Positions 21,100 to 29,629 of a stretch of DNA of 64,000 nt are shown here, piece by piece; within the stretch, counting starts at the first letter, position 1; each line of letters starts with the position of its first letter. The stretch spans positions 41,265 to 105,264 of the IMG/VR virus record IMGVR_UViG_3300047281_000098; one strand, given 5' to 3'. Below the pieces are notes generated by a model that was not told the origin of the DNA, did no database searches, and saw nothing but the letters and a program-made list of their open reading frames with translations. Source of the stretch: a virus. Position numbers and translations under genes: made by a program.

Positions 21100-24021
21100 A
21101 TGGCAATTATCCAAATTTCAAAATTACAACAGCGTTCAGGCAATCTAGTAGACTTACCACAATTAGATGACGCTGAATTTGGGTGGGCATCTGATTCCAA
21201 ACGACTGTTCATCGGTAAATCTACCCCTAATGAAAATATTGAGGTTCTAACTTCATACTCAAATATTAGCTTTAGTCAAATAAATGGTAGTATTGGTAAT
21301 TTAAATATAACTGCTGCTTCAGCCGGGCAAGTACTAAGTTATGATGGTACTAATTGGATCAATTATACTGGCACAGGCTTAGCTGGATCAGGTAATTTAC
21401 AGTTAGGTAATGTCTCGAATGTTCGGATAGCAGGCGGTGCTATTGGGTATGTATTACAAACAGACGGGCAAGGTAATTTATCTTGGACACCTAAAACTAC
21501 AGTTACTGCTACTATAAAGGGATTAAGTGCTGCCACTCCGGTTGTTATGACTGTTGACGCCAACACTCCGTATACTAACGCAACACAAGTAACTATTTCA
21601 GGAGCTACTGGAGCCGGCAATACCATTGTTAATGGATTAAGCTTTTATGTTAAAGTAGCTACAAATTTCCCAACTACTGGCAATGTATCACTTTACACTG
21701 ATGCTACTCTGCTGACTGCCCTAGTAGGCACCGGTATTGTGTACACAGCAAATTCTGGTATCGCAGTGTCAACTATTAGCGGATCAGGTACTAGTGCTGC
21801 CGGCGGCGCATCAACATCAATTCAATATAATAATGGTGGTATCATCACAGGTTCAGCAAACTTAACGTTTGATTTTACCACTAATTTATTTACTGTATCT
21901 GGTAATGCTAATGCGGGGAATATTAACACCTCAGGAGTTGTTACCTCAAGTAGAGTTATCTCAAATATAGCAACCGGTACAGCGCCACTAACTATAACAA
22001 GTTCAACTCTTGTGCCTAACTTATATGTTGCACGAGCGAATGTAGCTGATTTCGAAGTTGTTACTACCCGAACAACCGGTACATTTTACCCAACTTTTGT
22101 CAGCGGAAATACTACTGCGAATTATTCGCAATCATCTAATGCTAATTTATCTTTCAATGTAGCCACTGGCGCACTAGCTGCTACTCTATTGACAGGTACA
22201 TTAACAACAGTAGCACAGCCAAACATTACAAGCGTAGGTACTTTGACATCAGTAGATGTTACTGGTATTGCTACAGTAGGAGATATTCAAAAGACTGGTA
22301 CAGCCGGTGACACACTGAGTATTTTTGGCGCAGGAAATACAAATGTTAACGGGGCAGGTGGCATCATTCAAGTTTTTGCGGGTGATGGTAACGGTACAGG
22401 AACGGGCGGTGCTCTATCACTGAACGCCGGTACAGCAAATTCTAGTGGTAACGCAGCAGGTGGTATGACCGAACTTAGGGCAGGAGAAGGATATGGTCAA
22501 GGTCAAGGCGGTACGGTAGGTATCTATTCAGGTGCGTCTGCTAATACATATGGTGCTACAGGTGGTAATATCACAATTACTGGTGGTACATATGACGGCG
22601 CCGGTGGTGATATGTCTATCACTGGCGGGCAGGCTGCTGGACTAAATCATATTGGTGGTGACATTACTGTTATAGCGGGCGCATCTACTGGTACTGGCAC
22701 TTCAGGAAAAATAGTATTTCAGACATCAACAGTAGGTAGCACCGGAAACGTTGTACAAACATTATCTGATAGAGTTATCATTGATGGCACGCAGATGAAT
22801 GTTAGATTCACGACTGCCTCATCATCAACTACAACAGGAGCCTTAGAAGTTGCAGGTGGAGTAGGAGTTGTTGGGAATGTCTATGCAGGCGCTTTCTACG
22901 GAGCAGCTACTGGATTGACTTCAATCCCCGGTGCTAATGTCTCAGGTACTGTCCCACTTGCTACTACAGCAGGTACAGTAACAACTGCTGCCCAACCAAA
23001 TATTACATCAGTTGGTACTTTAACTGCTCTGTCAGTGACAGGTAACATCTCAGGTGCCAACATAACTGGTACGCATTATGGTGCAGCTACTGGATTAACT
23101 TCAATCCCTGGTGCAAATGTAACTGGTACTGTCCCACTTGCTACAAGTGCTACTACAGCAGGAACAGTAACAACTGCGGCGCAGCCAAACATCACTAGTA
23201 CAGGTACTTTAACTGCTCTTGTGGTAACCGGTAACATTACATCAGGTAATGCTAACTTAGGTAACTTGTTAATTGCTAACTTCCATCAAGGAACTTTAAC
23301 AACTGCTGCCCAGCCAAATATCACTTCCGTCGGGACGTTGACAAGTTTAAGCGTCAACGGAACAACAACTGGTGTAGCATTCACTGCTAATACAGGTGTA
23401 TTTACAGGTAATGGATCTGGATTGACATCAATCACCGGTGCGAATGTAACTGGCACTGTGGCTAATGCGACATACGCAGTAAGTTCAGGTACGGCAGGAA
23501 CAGTAACAACTGCTGCTCAGCCAAATATCACTTCTGTTGGAACATTAAGTTCATTAACTACTACTATAATAACATCCGGAGCTAATACAACCGCAGGAAC
23601 TATTACTGGTAATTGGGGACTAAGCGCAGGATCTAAGCTGACAGCTACTTATGCTGACTTGGCTGAGTATTACACTGCTGACCAGTTCTATGCCCCGGGT
23701 ACCGTGTTGGCGTTTGGTGGAAGTCAAGAAGTAACAATAGCCAAAGATTCAACCAATAAGGTAGCTGGCGTAGTGTCTACTAATCCTGCGTATGTAATGA
23801 ACTCTCTCTGTAAGGGTGAATTTATTGTCGCATTAGCTCTACAAGGAAGAGTCCCGTGTAAGGTTCGCGGAACTATCGCTAAAGGTGATATGTTAGTAAG
23901 TGGCGGTGACGGCTACGCCAGACCGGCAACGACTCCATTAATGGGAACTGTTATCGGAAAAGCATTAGAAAATTTCTCAGGATCAGATGGCATCATAGAA
24001 GTCGCAGTGGGAAGATTATAA
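21100..24021 (+). CDS. tail fibre protein with repeat zone and auto-processing type C-terminus
   Basis: 973 residues. The N-terminus (QRSGNLVDLPQLDDAEFGWASDSKRLFIGK) resembles the virion-attachment domain found at the start of many phage fibres. A Gly/Ala/Thr-rich beta-helical body follows, with five copies of A-Q-P-N-I-T-S-x-G-T-L near residues 370-830 that match the 3094-residue fibre at 44803. From about residue 848 the C-terminal domain (YADLAEYYTADQFYAPGTVLAF, KVAGVVSTNPAYVMNS, GRVPCKVRGTIAKGDMLV) looks like a Peptidase_G2-type intramolecular chaperone that is usually cleaved off after trimerisation. Probable host-recognition fibre. Confidence 0.8.
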   Translation: MAIIQISKLQQRSGNLVDLPQLDDAEFGWASDSKRLFIGKSTPNENIEVLTSYSNISFSQINGSIGNLNITAASAGQVLSYDGTNWINYTGTGLAGSGNLQLGNVSNVRIAGGAIGYVLQTDGQGNLSWTPKTTVTATIKGLSAATPVVMTVDANTPYTNATQVTISGATGAGNTIVNGLSFYVKVATNFPTTGNVSLYTDATLLTALVGTGIVYTANSGIAVSTISGSGTSAAGGASTSIQYNNGGIITGSANLTFDFTTNLFTVSGNANAGNINTSGVVTSSRVISNIATGTAPLTITSSTLVPNLYVARANVADFEVVTTRTTGTFYPTFVSGNTTANYSQSSNANLSFNVATGALAATLLTGTLTTVAQPNITSVGTLTSVDVTGIATVGDIQKTGTAGDTLSIFGAGNTNVNGAGGIIQVFAGDGNGTGTGGALSLNAGTANSSGNAAGGMTELRAGEGYGQGQGGTVGIYSGASANTYGATGGNITITGGTYDGAGGDMSITGGQAAGLNHIGGDITVIAGASTGTGTSGKIVFQTSTVGSTGNVVQTLSDRVIIDGTQMNVRFTTASSSTTTGALEVAGGVGVVGNVYAGAFYGAATGLTSIPGANVSGTVPLATTAGTVTTAAQPNITSVGTLTALSVTGNISGANITGTHYGAATGLTSIPGANVTGTVPLATSATTAGTVTTAAQPNITSTGTLTALVVTGNITSGNANLGNLLIANFHQGTLTTAAQPNITSVGTLTSLSVNGTTTGVAFTANTGVFTGNGSGLTSITGANVTGTVANATYAVSSGTAGTVTTAAQPNITSVGTLSSLTTTIITSGANTTAGTITGNWGLSAGSKLTATYADLAEYYTADQFYAPGTVLAFGGSQEVTIAKDSTNKVAGVVSTNPAYVMNSLCKGEFIVALALQGRVPCKVRGTIAKGDMLVSGGDGYARPATTPLMGTVIGKALENFSGSDGIIEVAVGRL
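22930..23560 (+). repeat. fibre repeat zone shared with the 44803 gene
   Basis: Four closely spaced copies of the T-A-A-Q-P-N-I-T-S unit. The DNA around 23246-23292 is identical over more than 40 bases to DNA near 45542-45588 in the giant fibre gene, including a Q-G-T-L linker. Confidence 0.8.
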
Positions 24022-24051
24022 TTATATACAGTCTTATTCCAAAAGAAGTAA

Positions 24052-24059
24052 GATAAATA
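24052..24059 (+). promoter_or_regulatory. late promoter box
   Basis: GATAAATA, 85 bases before ATG 24145, followed by a structured leader. Confidence 0.8.
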
Positions 24060-24068
24060 AACTCATAC

Positions 24069-24103
24069 ACTCTCATTCGGAGAGTTTATGCTGTAACCCA
24101 CAG
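24069..24103 (+). promoter_or_regulatory. two leader hairpins
   Basis: ACTCTC/GAGAGT with a 5-base loop (24069-24085) and CTGT/ACAG (24091-24103) in the leader of the 24145 gene, upstream of AAAGGAAAA. Confidence 0.5.
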
Positions 24104-24144
24104 CGTAGTGACTAGAACTCACTAATACTTCAAAGGAAAATCAA

Positions 24145-25323
24145 ATGGGACGTCCACTAAAAATCGCCAAGGCACAATTCATTGGCATCATCACTGCTAC
24201 CACAGCAACAACAAACGTAGTAACTTTTTCACCTGCGACTAGTAGTACAGCAACATTTACAATAGGCATGCCGATTGTATCAGCTACTTCTGTTGGTAAT
24301 ATTGTCGCAGGAACAACATACTGGGTTCTAACTTTACCTAGTACAACATCAATGACTCTTAGTGAAACTTCATTAGATGCCAATCGTGATCGCACATCAT
24401 TTCCATTGTCAACAACGACTGTTCAAACAGTCCCGTTCACTGTTGGTGCAGTTGATACAGGATTCAACAACCCAAACGGATTATCAAATACGTATGGCGT
24501 AGTGGGTGGAAACACAGGTATCGTTGGTAATCAAGTGTTGGCTCGCATTGCTATCGGTGTCGCTGGAATTGGTACTATCGAAAGTACATCAGGAAATACT
24601 AAAGTATACGGTATTGGTACTGACTTTGCAAATACAGCAGCGGCCGGATCATCAATCTTCAGTACTACTTCAGGTTTACTAGGTTTCTCAGCTTCTGTCG
24701 CAGCTTCAATCAGTGTTACAGCAACTACTATTACAACAAATGTTGTTACTGTTTCTGACAATACTGGTTTAGTATTGAACAAACCAATCGTATTCAGCGA
24801 AAGTATTGGTAATATCATTGCTGGTACAGTGTACTATGTGAAGTCAATCAACATCGACGGTGTATCTATCACTATCTCAGCAACTTCAGGCGGTGCAGTA
24901 TTTGTATTGGCAACTGCTGCTAGTATTACATGTACTGCTCTTCAAGATACTGTTACTCTAGTTGCTATTTCTCCTGCAACAGTAACAACTACTGATTGGG
25001 TTCATGCTAAAGACGAAGCTGGATATCTTATTCGTCAAAAAGGTCGTAGCAAGTTCTTAGTTGAAGGTCTTACTACCGGGTTGATCGGTCCTTGCTTTAC
25101 TGCTAATGTTGCTAATGCTGCTCTAACTGCCAACACAATGAGCATTACTGCTACTGACGCTGGATCAGCTACAATCTACATTGATCGTTTATCTGATCAC
25201 AATGCTGATGGATTTGGTAATGTAACTACTGCGTTACCGTATACAGTAACATTCAATACTGCGCAAGTTGCGAATGCTAATCCTGGTCAGCCTTACCCAA
25301 TCATAACTATCAACGCGGCATAA
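24145..25323 (+). CDS. probable abundant virion protein with x-x-G-T-x-Y-Y-V-K-S domain repeats
   Basis: 392 residues, Thr/Ser/Ala-rich beta protein. Begins MGRPLKIAKAQF, a start I recall on abundant cyanophage-type structural proteins. Two copies of a domain built as T-x-N-V-V-x-F/V-S ... G-x-P-I-V ... G-N-I-(V/I)-A-G-T-x-Y-(W/Y)-V are visible at about residues 15-75 and 190-255. The same domain is in the proteins at 54723 and 57215. A C-terminal part has DEAGYLIRQKGRSKFLVEG. Strong late signals upstream. Confidence 0.75.
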   Translation: MGRPLKIAKAQFIGIITATTATTNVVTFSPATSSTATFTIGMPIVSATSVGNIVAGTTYWVLTLPSTTSMTLSETSLDANRDRTSFPLSTTTVQTVPFTVGAVDTGFNNPNGLSNTYGVVGGNTGIVGNQVLARIAIGVAGIGTIESTSGNTKVYGIGTDFANTAAAGSSIFSTTSGLLGFSASVAASISVTATTITTNVVTVSDNTGLVLNKPIVFSESIGNIIAGTVYYVKSINIDGVSITISATSGGAVFVLATAASITCTALQDTVTLVAISPATVTTTDWVHAKDEAGYLIRQKGRSKFLVEGLTTGLIGPCFTANVANAALTANTMSITATDAGSATIYIDRLSDHNADGFGNVTTALPYTVTFNTAQVANANPGQPYPIITINAA

Positions 25324-25324
25324 T

Positions 25325-25789
25325 ATGGCGTCATCGTACCATACAGTATCAACACCAGCGGTATTAGATATATCGCTGATGATTGCTGCGGAAGATGACC
25401 CTAAGCAACGAGCCTTCTTGATTGTTTTAAACTCAATCAATTTGGCTTTGGAAGCAAATACGGTTACAGTTAAGGATATAAGCTTTAAACTAGAAACACA
25501 TTTGCTTGCCTACAATCAGAGTACAAAGAACAGCGAGGAAATTATTAATAAAGGCAAAGGTGCTTGGAAAGTTATCGCATGGGTGATTGGTATTGCTCAA
25601 GTGGGTTGTTTAGCAGCATGGATTCAACTAAGAACTGATTTGACTGAATTGACTACTAATTCCAGAAATACTCAGATAGCTGATGTAAAAGTAAACGCAA
25701 GACTTGATGCTCTTGAAGGGAATAAAACAAAAGCAGCAGAATCAATTGTGTCTACTCCCTCTACGACACATATAATTCGAACTAAGTAA
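25325..25789 (+). CDS. single-membrane-segment protein, candidate lysis accessory
   Basis: 154 residues. One transmembrane segment (WKVIAWVIGIAQVGCLAAWI, about residues 79-98) follows a helical, charged N-terminal half and precedes a coiled-coil stretch (LTELTTNSRNTQIADVKVNARLDAL). Topology with one segment and a helical tail fits holin-like XhlA or inner spanin proteins, but no family motif is seen. It starts one base after the virion gene, ends in a shared terminator, and is late by context. Confidence 0.6.
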   Translation: MASSYHTVSTPAVLDISLMIAAEDDPKQRAFLIVLNSINLALEANTVTVKDISFKLETHLLAYNQSTKNSEEIINKGKGAWKVIAWVIGIAQVGCLAAWIQLRTDLTELTTNSRNTQIADVKVNARLDALEGNKTKAAESIVSTPSTTHIIRTK

Positions 25790-25814
25790 AAAAAGCCCAT
25801 TAGGGCTTTTTTTT
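25788..25814. terminator. bidirectional terminator between convergent genes
   Basis: A run of A, GCCC, loop ATTA, GGGC and a run of T. Symmetric, so it can stop the plus-strand gene ending at 25789 and the minus-strand gene ending at 25800; it overlaps both coding ends. Confidence 0.9.
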
Positions 25815-26231
25815 CGTCAACGCATTCAGTTTTTCCTGTACTATATCGAAATTAACTGTGCTAAGTAATCCGGGATGCAGAGGTTTAGGATATTGATTAT
25901 CTCCTACCCAGGCATAGCCACAATGTTCACTATTCAGGATAGGAGTAAATTCTTCTTCTACTTCACAGAAGAAGGTATTGTAAGTAAATGAATGATTTAC
26001 AAATTTCTGAATAGGGATTAGCTTACCTAATTTAGGAAAATACCCTAATTCTTCTTCGCATTCACGAGTAACGCCATCTAGCAGAGTTTCATCACGGTTG
26101 ACTTTGCCACCTGGCAATCCCCAATTGTATGGATTTCTAGAATCAGTGCGGAGTAGATATAGATATCGTCCGGTGTTACTACTATAAAAAAATACTCCGG
26201 CTGAATTATTACGCATATAATGATTTATCAC
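25800..26231 (-). CDS. Nudix hydrolase
   Basis: 143 residues from GTG 26231; an internal ATG at 26216 is an alternative start. Complete Nudix box G-x5-E-x7-R-E-x-x-E-E-x-G at residues 42-64 (GKVNRDE, then RECEEELG). The family hydrolyses nucleoside diphosphates linked to another moiety; T4 encodes NudE for this purpose. Substrate not predictable. Last gene of the minus-strand block behind 14 and 15, so late expression is likely. Confidence 0.88.
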   Translation of the reverse strand: MINHYMRNNSAGVFFYSSNTGRYLYLLRTDSRNPYNWGLPGGKVNRDETLLDGVTRECEEELGYFPKLGKLIPIQKFVNHSFTYNTFFCEVEEEFTPILNSEHCGYAWVGDNQYPKPLHPGLLSTVNFDIVQEKLNALTKKKP

Positions 26232-26251
26232 ATTATATGCGTCACTGAATA

Positions 26252-27622
26252 TTAAATTACAATGCTATAGTCACCTTGATCATACCAACCTTCCCAAGAT
26301 TTCATCCAAGATTGATCGGTGTATCTATATTGGACAGCAGTGGCCAAGTTAGTAACGTATTGAACAATTGTATCTGCGTTGCTATCAAAACTAACGAACC
26401 ATTGCCCTGTAATTGAATTATATTCAATTATATCATTAGCATACGCAATGACCCCACCCCAAGAAATTGTTGTATCACCTAGGTGTCCAATATTATCTAC
26501 TATCAAATAGCGTCTGCCATGAACCGGAGCAGGTAACCCTGCATTGGGACCAGTAACTAATGGGTTAATCACACTATCAACTGGTTCTAATGTATTTTGT
26601 GGTAACGTGTCAATGTCAATTGTATAAGTTAGCAATCTATCATCAGCTGGATCAAGAACTATAGTACCTACTATGTCAGTGTCCATATATGGATTTTGTA
26701 ACCAAATTTGTGAAATTCCCGGGCGAATAGTACCGTATACATTCAGTACACTTGACCAATATACTGAGGTATCAGGACTAGGAGGGATAGTTAAATCATC
26801 ATTACCTGGATAAAAATCTTGATTAGCAGGAAGTATTTGTAGTGTGTTGCCAACTAATAGTAAGTTATATCCATATGGGGTTATCTTTTGTCTAGTACCT
26901 AATAACAAATCATCATCTTTAATATCAGACAGCGCAGTTTTTTGAAATATAGAAGCAATGATTTTTTCAACAACTCCTAATTTTTTAAGTTTAGCCGGAG
27001 AGCTTAACCAGACTGGCATATAGAATTTCCAACTCAGCACATCAATTGGATTAGCAGTTCCCTGTGGTATAGTCTTTGATGAAAATGTTAATCCATCTTG
27101 ATATACAACGCTCAACGAAGTCCAGTCAATAAAATTGTCAGTACTTTGGATTTCCAGCGCCGGGTTGAATAATGTACCCAATTGCTCTATTAGTTCAAGT
27201 TTTTGATTGTAGTTAGTAGTCCAAAACTCTACATTAAGTCTGAGCGTATACGGCACTGGCATTAATCGTTCAACAGTAAACGCTTGTCCTTGAGTAGTTT
27301 CGTATTCTTGAGTTTCACTATTATATGCACGTTGTCGCACATTAATCTTGTCAATAAAAGTAGGACTCTGTGTTCTTCGCTGATCATATTCTAATCCGCT
27401 AATATAGAATGTGATCATAGGGGCACTAGGTAAATTGCTGGCACTGTTGTTAGCAATAATAGTAGCAGCTTGTCTACTTGAATCACCGTACATAACAGGG
27501 ACTCTAACAATGATATCATTACCGGCTGGATCTTTGCCCCGTGTAACTTCCCAGTTACTGAAAATTTTTGCGAATTGAATCAGAAATCTGCGTATCTGAT
27601 TATCATAGAAGTATGCTGCCAA
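26252..27622 (-). CDS. 15: tail sheath stabilizer / completion protein gp15
   Basis: 456 residues. Starts at TTG 27622 with AAAGGAAA upstream. The N-terminal 230 residues match gp15: YFYDNQIRRFLIQFAKIFSNWEV, then IIVRVPVMYGD, the VERLMPVPYTLRLNVEFWT segment and the LFNPALEIQ region. In T4 gp15 forms a hexamer at the tail end that locks sheath and tube and binds the neck. It is longer than T4 gp15 (272); the C-terminal 200 residues are an extra beta-rich extension ending in YQGDYSIVI-like sequence. Confidence 0.85.
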   Translation of the reverse strand: MAAYFYDNQIRRFLIQFAKIFSNWEVTRGKDPAGNDIIVRVPVMYGDSSRQAATIIANNSASNLPSAPMITFYISGLEYDQRRTQSPTFIDKINVRQRAYNSETQEYETTQGQAFTVERLMPVPYTLRLNVEFWTTNYNQKLELIEQLGTLFNPALEIQSTDNFIDWTSLSVVYQDGLTFSSKTIPQGTANPIDVLSWKFYMPVWLSSPAKLKKLGVVEKIIASIFQKTALSDIKDDDLLLGTRQKITPYGYNLLLVGNTLQILPANQDFYPGNDDLTIPPSPDTSVYWSSVLNVYGTIRPGISQIWLQNPYMDTDIVGTIVLDPADDRLLTYTIDIDTLPQNTLEPVDSVINPLVTGPNAGLPAPVHGRRYLIVDNIGHLGDTTISWGGVIAYANDIIEYNSITGQWFVSFDSNADTIVQYVTNLATAVQYRYTDQSWMKSWEGWYDQGDYSIVI

Positions 27623-27633
27623 AATGATTTCCT

Positions 27634-29283
27634 TTAAATTACGGGAGGGAACGGGTCCGGAGCTACAGTCAATATAGTTGACAGTGCTTGTCTCTGAGGA
27701 ATAGATGTTCCATCTGTTAACAATGTGGTTGCTGAGTTATTTATAAATGTAGATTGCTGTGCGCCATCTGTACTAGTAAATCCGGTATCTGTTCTTACGT
27801 TTGATGATATTCTAATCCATATTCTACCGTCCCAACGATATAGCAATTGAGGTAGATAATCAGTGCGTAGGAAGTAGTCACCTATTGCCGGTGTGACTGG
27901 GAATGCTATGCCTGTGCCCACAGGTAATCCATTAGGTGCTGCTTCTGTTCCTGTCAAATAACCAACTGTATAGCCAAATGATCGAGGACTATATCTTGAA
28001 ATAAATTGAAATGCAGGGTCAACATCTGATCTAAAGTCCATTAAACTAGTCACGGCCCAATCTATTCCTTCTTGTGCCGGATCTTGATCTGTAGTAGCAT
28101 ACATATTATCAGCAGTGCCATATGGACCAGAGACCGATCCCAAACTTTGAACTGATAGTATAGTATCACCCTCTACTGGACCTGATCCGCTTCCAATTGA
28201 TGTAGGGTCTAGTGTGATAGTTTCTAAACTCATTTGTAGGAAAGCTGCGATAGCACTATTATTTGTATTAGCTGGTAATCTAATAACAGGACTAGCTGTT
28301 TTATACTTAGGAGATCGCATCATTACTATAATGCCTCCACCTAAGGTGAATGAATTTGTATTGATATCTGTCGGCGGGGCCGGCTGATTAAATTTACCAG
28401 ACTCTATGCCGTATGTAGGTACTACATACAGATTACTATTATCATATCCTGATTTAGGTAGCAATCTTGCTGCTTCAACTAAAATAGCATCATTAACTGC
28501 GATATTTTTATTATAAGTTGATAATATATCTTTTAAATTTTGATTTGTATCGGGTGCCCAATATACTGTATTAGGCGGAGCAATACCAATAGGTACTGCT
28601 TGAGTAGAGGTATAATTAGTATCACCGTAAGTAATTACGTATCCTGCAGGATACGCCTCAGTAGCATTCCAATTACCCAAGTAGTTGTCTTGATTAATTG
28701 GAGCAGTAAGAATCTGTGAGAATTCTTGACTATCAACTAATGGTTCGCATTTGATACGCCACAAATGAGGATACCAAGTTGCCGAAAAGCCCTCAGAGGC
28801 ATAATTACTATCAGTAATCTGATAATATCTGCGCAATGAAGTAGGTATGGTCTCATTTAATGGATTATAATCTAATAGGTGAGGGAGTTCAAATACATCA
28901 CCTACCATTAGTTTTCGACCAATCAAGTCTATCATGTCATTATAATGAACAGTAATAAACAGGATGTCATTATTTAAAAATAAACCAAATTGACTCAAAT
29001 CAAAGTCAAGATTTTGAACATTGTAATGACCACGTATTCTGAATATATCTGGTGCGTATGTTCTGTCACGATTTTCCAGAAAAAGCAAATCTTGTATGTT
29101 AGTTGGATTCAATTGATCATACTGAGGCTGAGTTGCATCAATCGACGGGCCCTGATCAGTAGGACCCAAGTACTTGTGAACATACAAATCTGTTGCCCCA
29201 ATGGTAAACATTTCTGATATTGTTCTATCAAAAAATCTATAATCATTTGATTTTTGCGGTTTGTATAAACTTAATCTAGGCAT
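27634..29283 (-). CDS. 14: neck protein gp14
   Basis: 549 residues, about twice T4 gp14 (256). The N-terminal part (SDYRFFDRTISEMFTIGATDLYVHKYLGP, FENRDRTYAPDIFRIRGHYNVQNLDFDLSQFG-like region, IGRKLMVGDVFELPHLLDYNPLN) carries the conserved neck-protein signature. The C-terminal half is a Gly/Thr-rich extension with a lectin-like look (GNWNATEAYPAGYVITYGDTNYTSTQAVP resembles carbohydrate-binding module 5/12). gp14 joins head and tail below the portal. Transcribed leftwards with 15 from a late box at 29303. Confidence 0.83.
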   Translation of the reverse strand: MPRLSLYKPQKSNDYRFFDRTISEMFTIGATDLYVHKYLGPTDQGPSIDATQPQYDQLNPTNIQDLLFLENRDRTYAPDIFRIRGHYNVQNLDFDLSQFGLFLNNDILFITVHYNDMIDLIGRKLMVGDVFELPHLLDYNPLNETIPTSLRRYYQITDSNYASEGFSATWYPHLWRIKCEPLVDSQEFSQILTAPINQDNYLGNWNATEAYPAGYVITYGDTNYTSTQAVPIGIAPPNTVYWAPDTNQNLKDILSTYNKNIAVNDAILVEAARLLPKSGYDNSNLYVVPTYGIESGKFNQPAPPTDINTNSFTLGGGIIVMMRSPKYKTASPVIRLPANTNNSAIAAFLQMSLETITLDPTSIGSGSGPVEGDTILSVQSLGSVSGPYGTADNMYATTDQDPAQEGIDWAVTSLMDFRSDVDPAFQFISRYSPRSFGYTVGYLTGTEAAPNGLPVGTGIAFPVTPAIGDYFLRTDYLPQLLYRWDGRIWIRISSNVRTDTGFTSTDGAQQSTFINNSATTLLTDGTSIPQRQALSTILTVAPDPFPPVI

Positions 29284-29302
29284 ATATGTGGTCTTATACG
29301 AG

Positions 29303-29310
29303 TATTTATC
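29303..29310 (-). promoter_or_regulatory. late promoter box, minus strand
   Basis: GATAAATA on the minus strand, 20 bases before the ATG of gene 14; drives 14, 15 and the Nudix gene. Confidence 0.8.
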
Positions 29311-29333
29311 ATTTACACACTAGCTTATAAAGG

Positions 29334-29362
29334 TTGACAATTAATCCATAATCTGATATAAT
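29334..29362 (+). promoter_or_regulatory. sigma70-type early promoter
   Basis: TTGACA at 29334-29339, 17-base spacer, TATAAT at 29357-29362. Differs from the 3639 promoter at only two positions over 30 bases. Confidence 0.85.
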
Positions 29363-29386
29363 AGACTCAACAGCAAGAAAGACTTT

Positions 29387-29578
29387 ATGAAGATTTTCAA
29401 TTCTTTTACCGTGAGCTATGTCGTTGTAGAAACCAATTTTGGCGATTTTAAAGTTGAAAAAAACGGATATATTACTCGTTGGGATGAAGAACTACACTCA
29501 TATGTTTGGGTCGATGAGGGAAAATTTAACAGTGATGAGCTTGAATCCATACGACAAAGAGGCTTGACACAAATTTGA
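29387..29578 (+). CDS. small early protein
   Basis: 63 residues, beta-rich and acidic (FTVSYVVVETNFGDFKVEKNGYITRW). Reads like a small SH3-like or cold-shock-sized barrel but has no nucleic-acid-binding motif I can point to. Behind a strong early promoter with a leader of about 18 bases. The -35 of the next promoter is within its last codons. Confidence 0.65.
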   Translation: MKIFNSFTVSYVVVETNFGDFKVEKNGYITRWDEELHSYVWVDEGKFNSDELESIRQRGLTQI

Positions 29579-29592
29579 TAATCTGCTATAAT
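29564..29592 (+). promoter_or_regulatory. sigma70-type early promoter
   Basis: TTGACA at 29564-29569, 17-base spacer, TATAAT at 29587-29592. The -10 flank ATAATCTG is shared with the promoters at 3639 and 29334. An ATG begins seven bases after the -10 box (29600). Confidence 0.85.
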
Positions 29593-29599
29593 AGCAGCT

Positions 29600-29629
29600 A
29601 TGACTAATTATAACCCCCGGAGCGCATAA
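29600..29629 (+). CDS. possible 9-residue leader peptide
   Basis: ATG at the predicted transcription start, nine sense codons (MTNYNPRSA) and TAA whose last base is the A of the next ATG (TAATG). It contains the GGAG binding site of the following gene. The spacing equals that of the leaderless genes at 3674 and 59169, so it could be translated and coupled. Short ORFs arise by chance, so confidence is modest. Confidence 0.4.
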   Translation: MTNYNPRSA

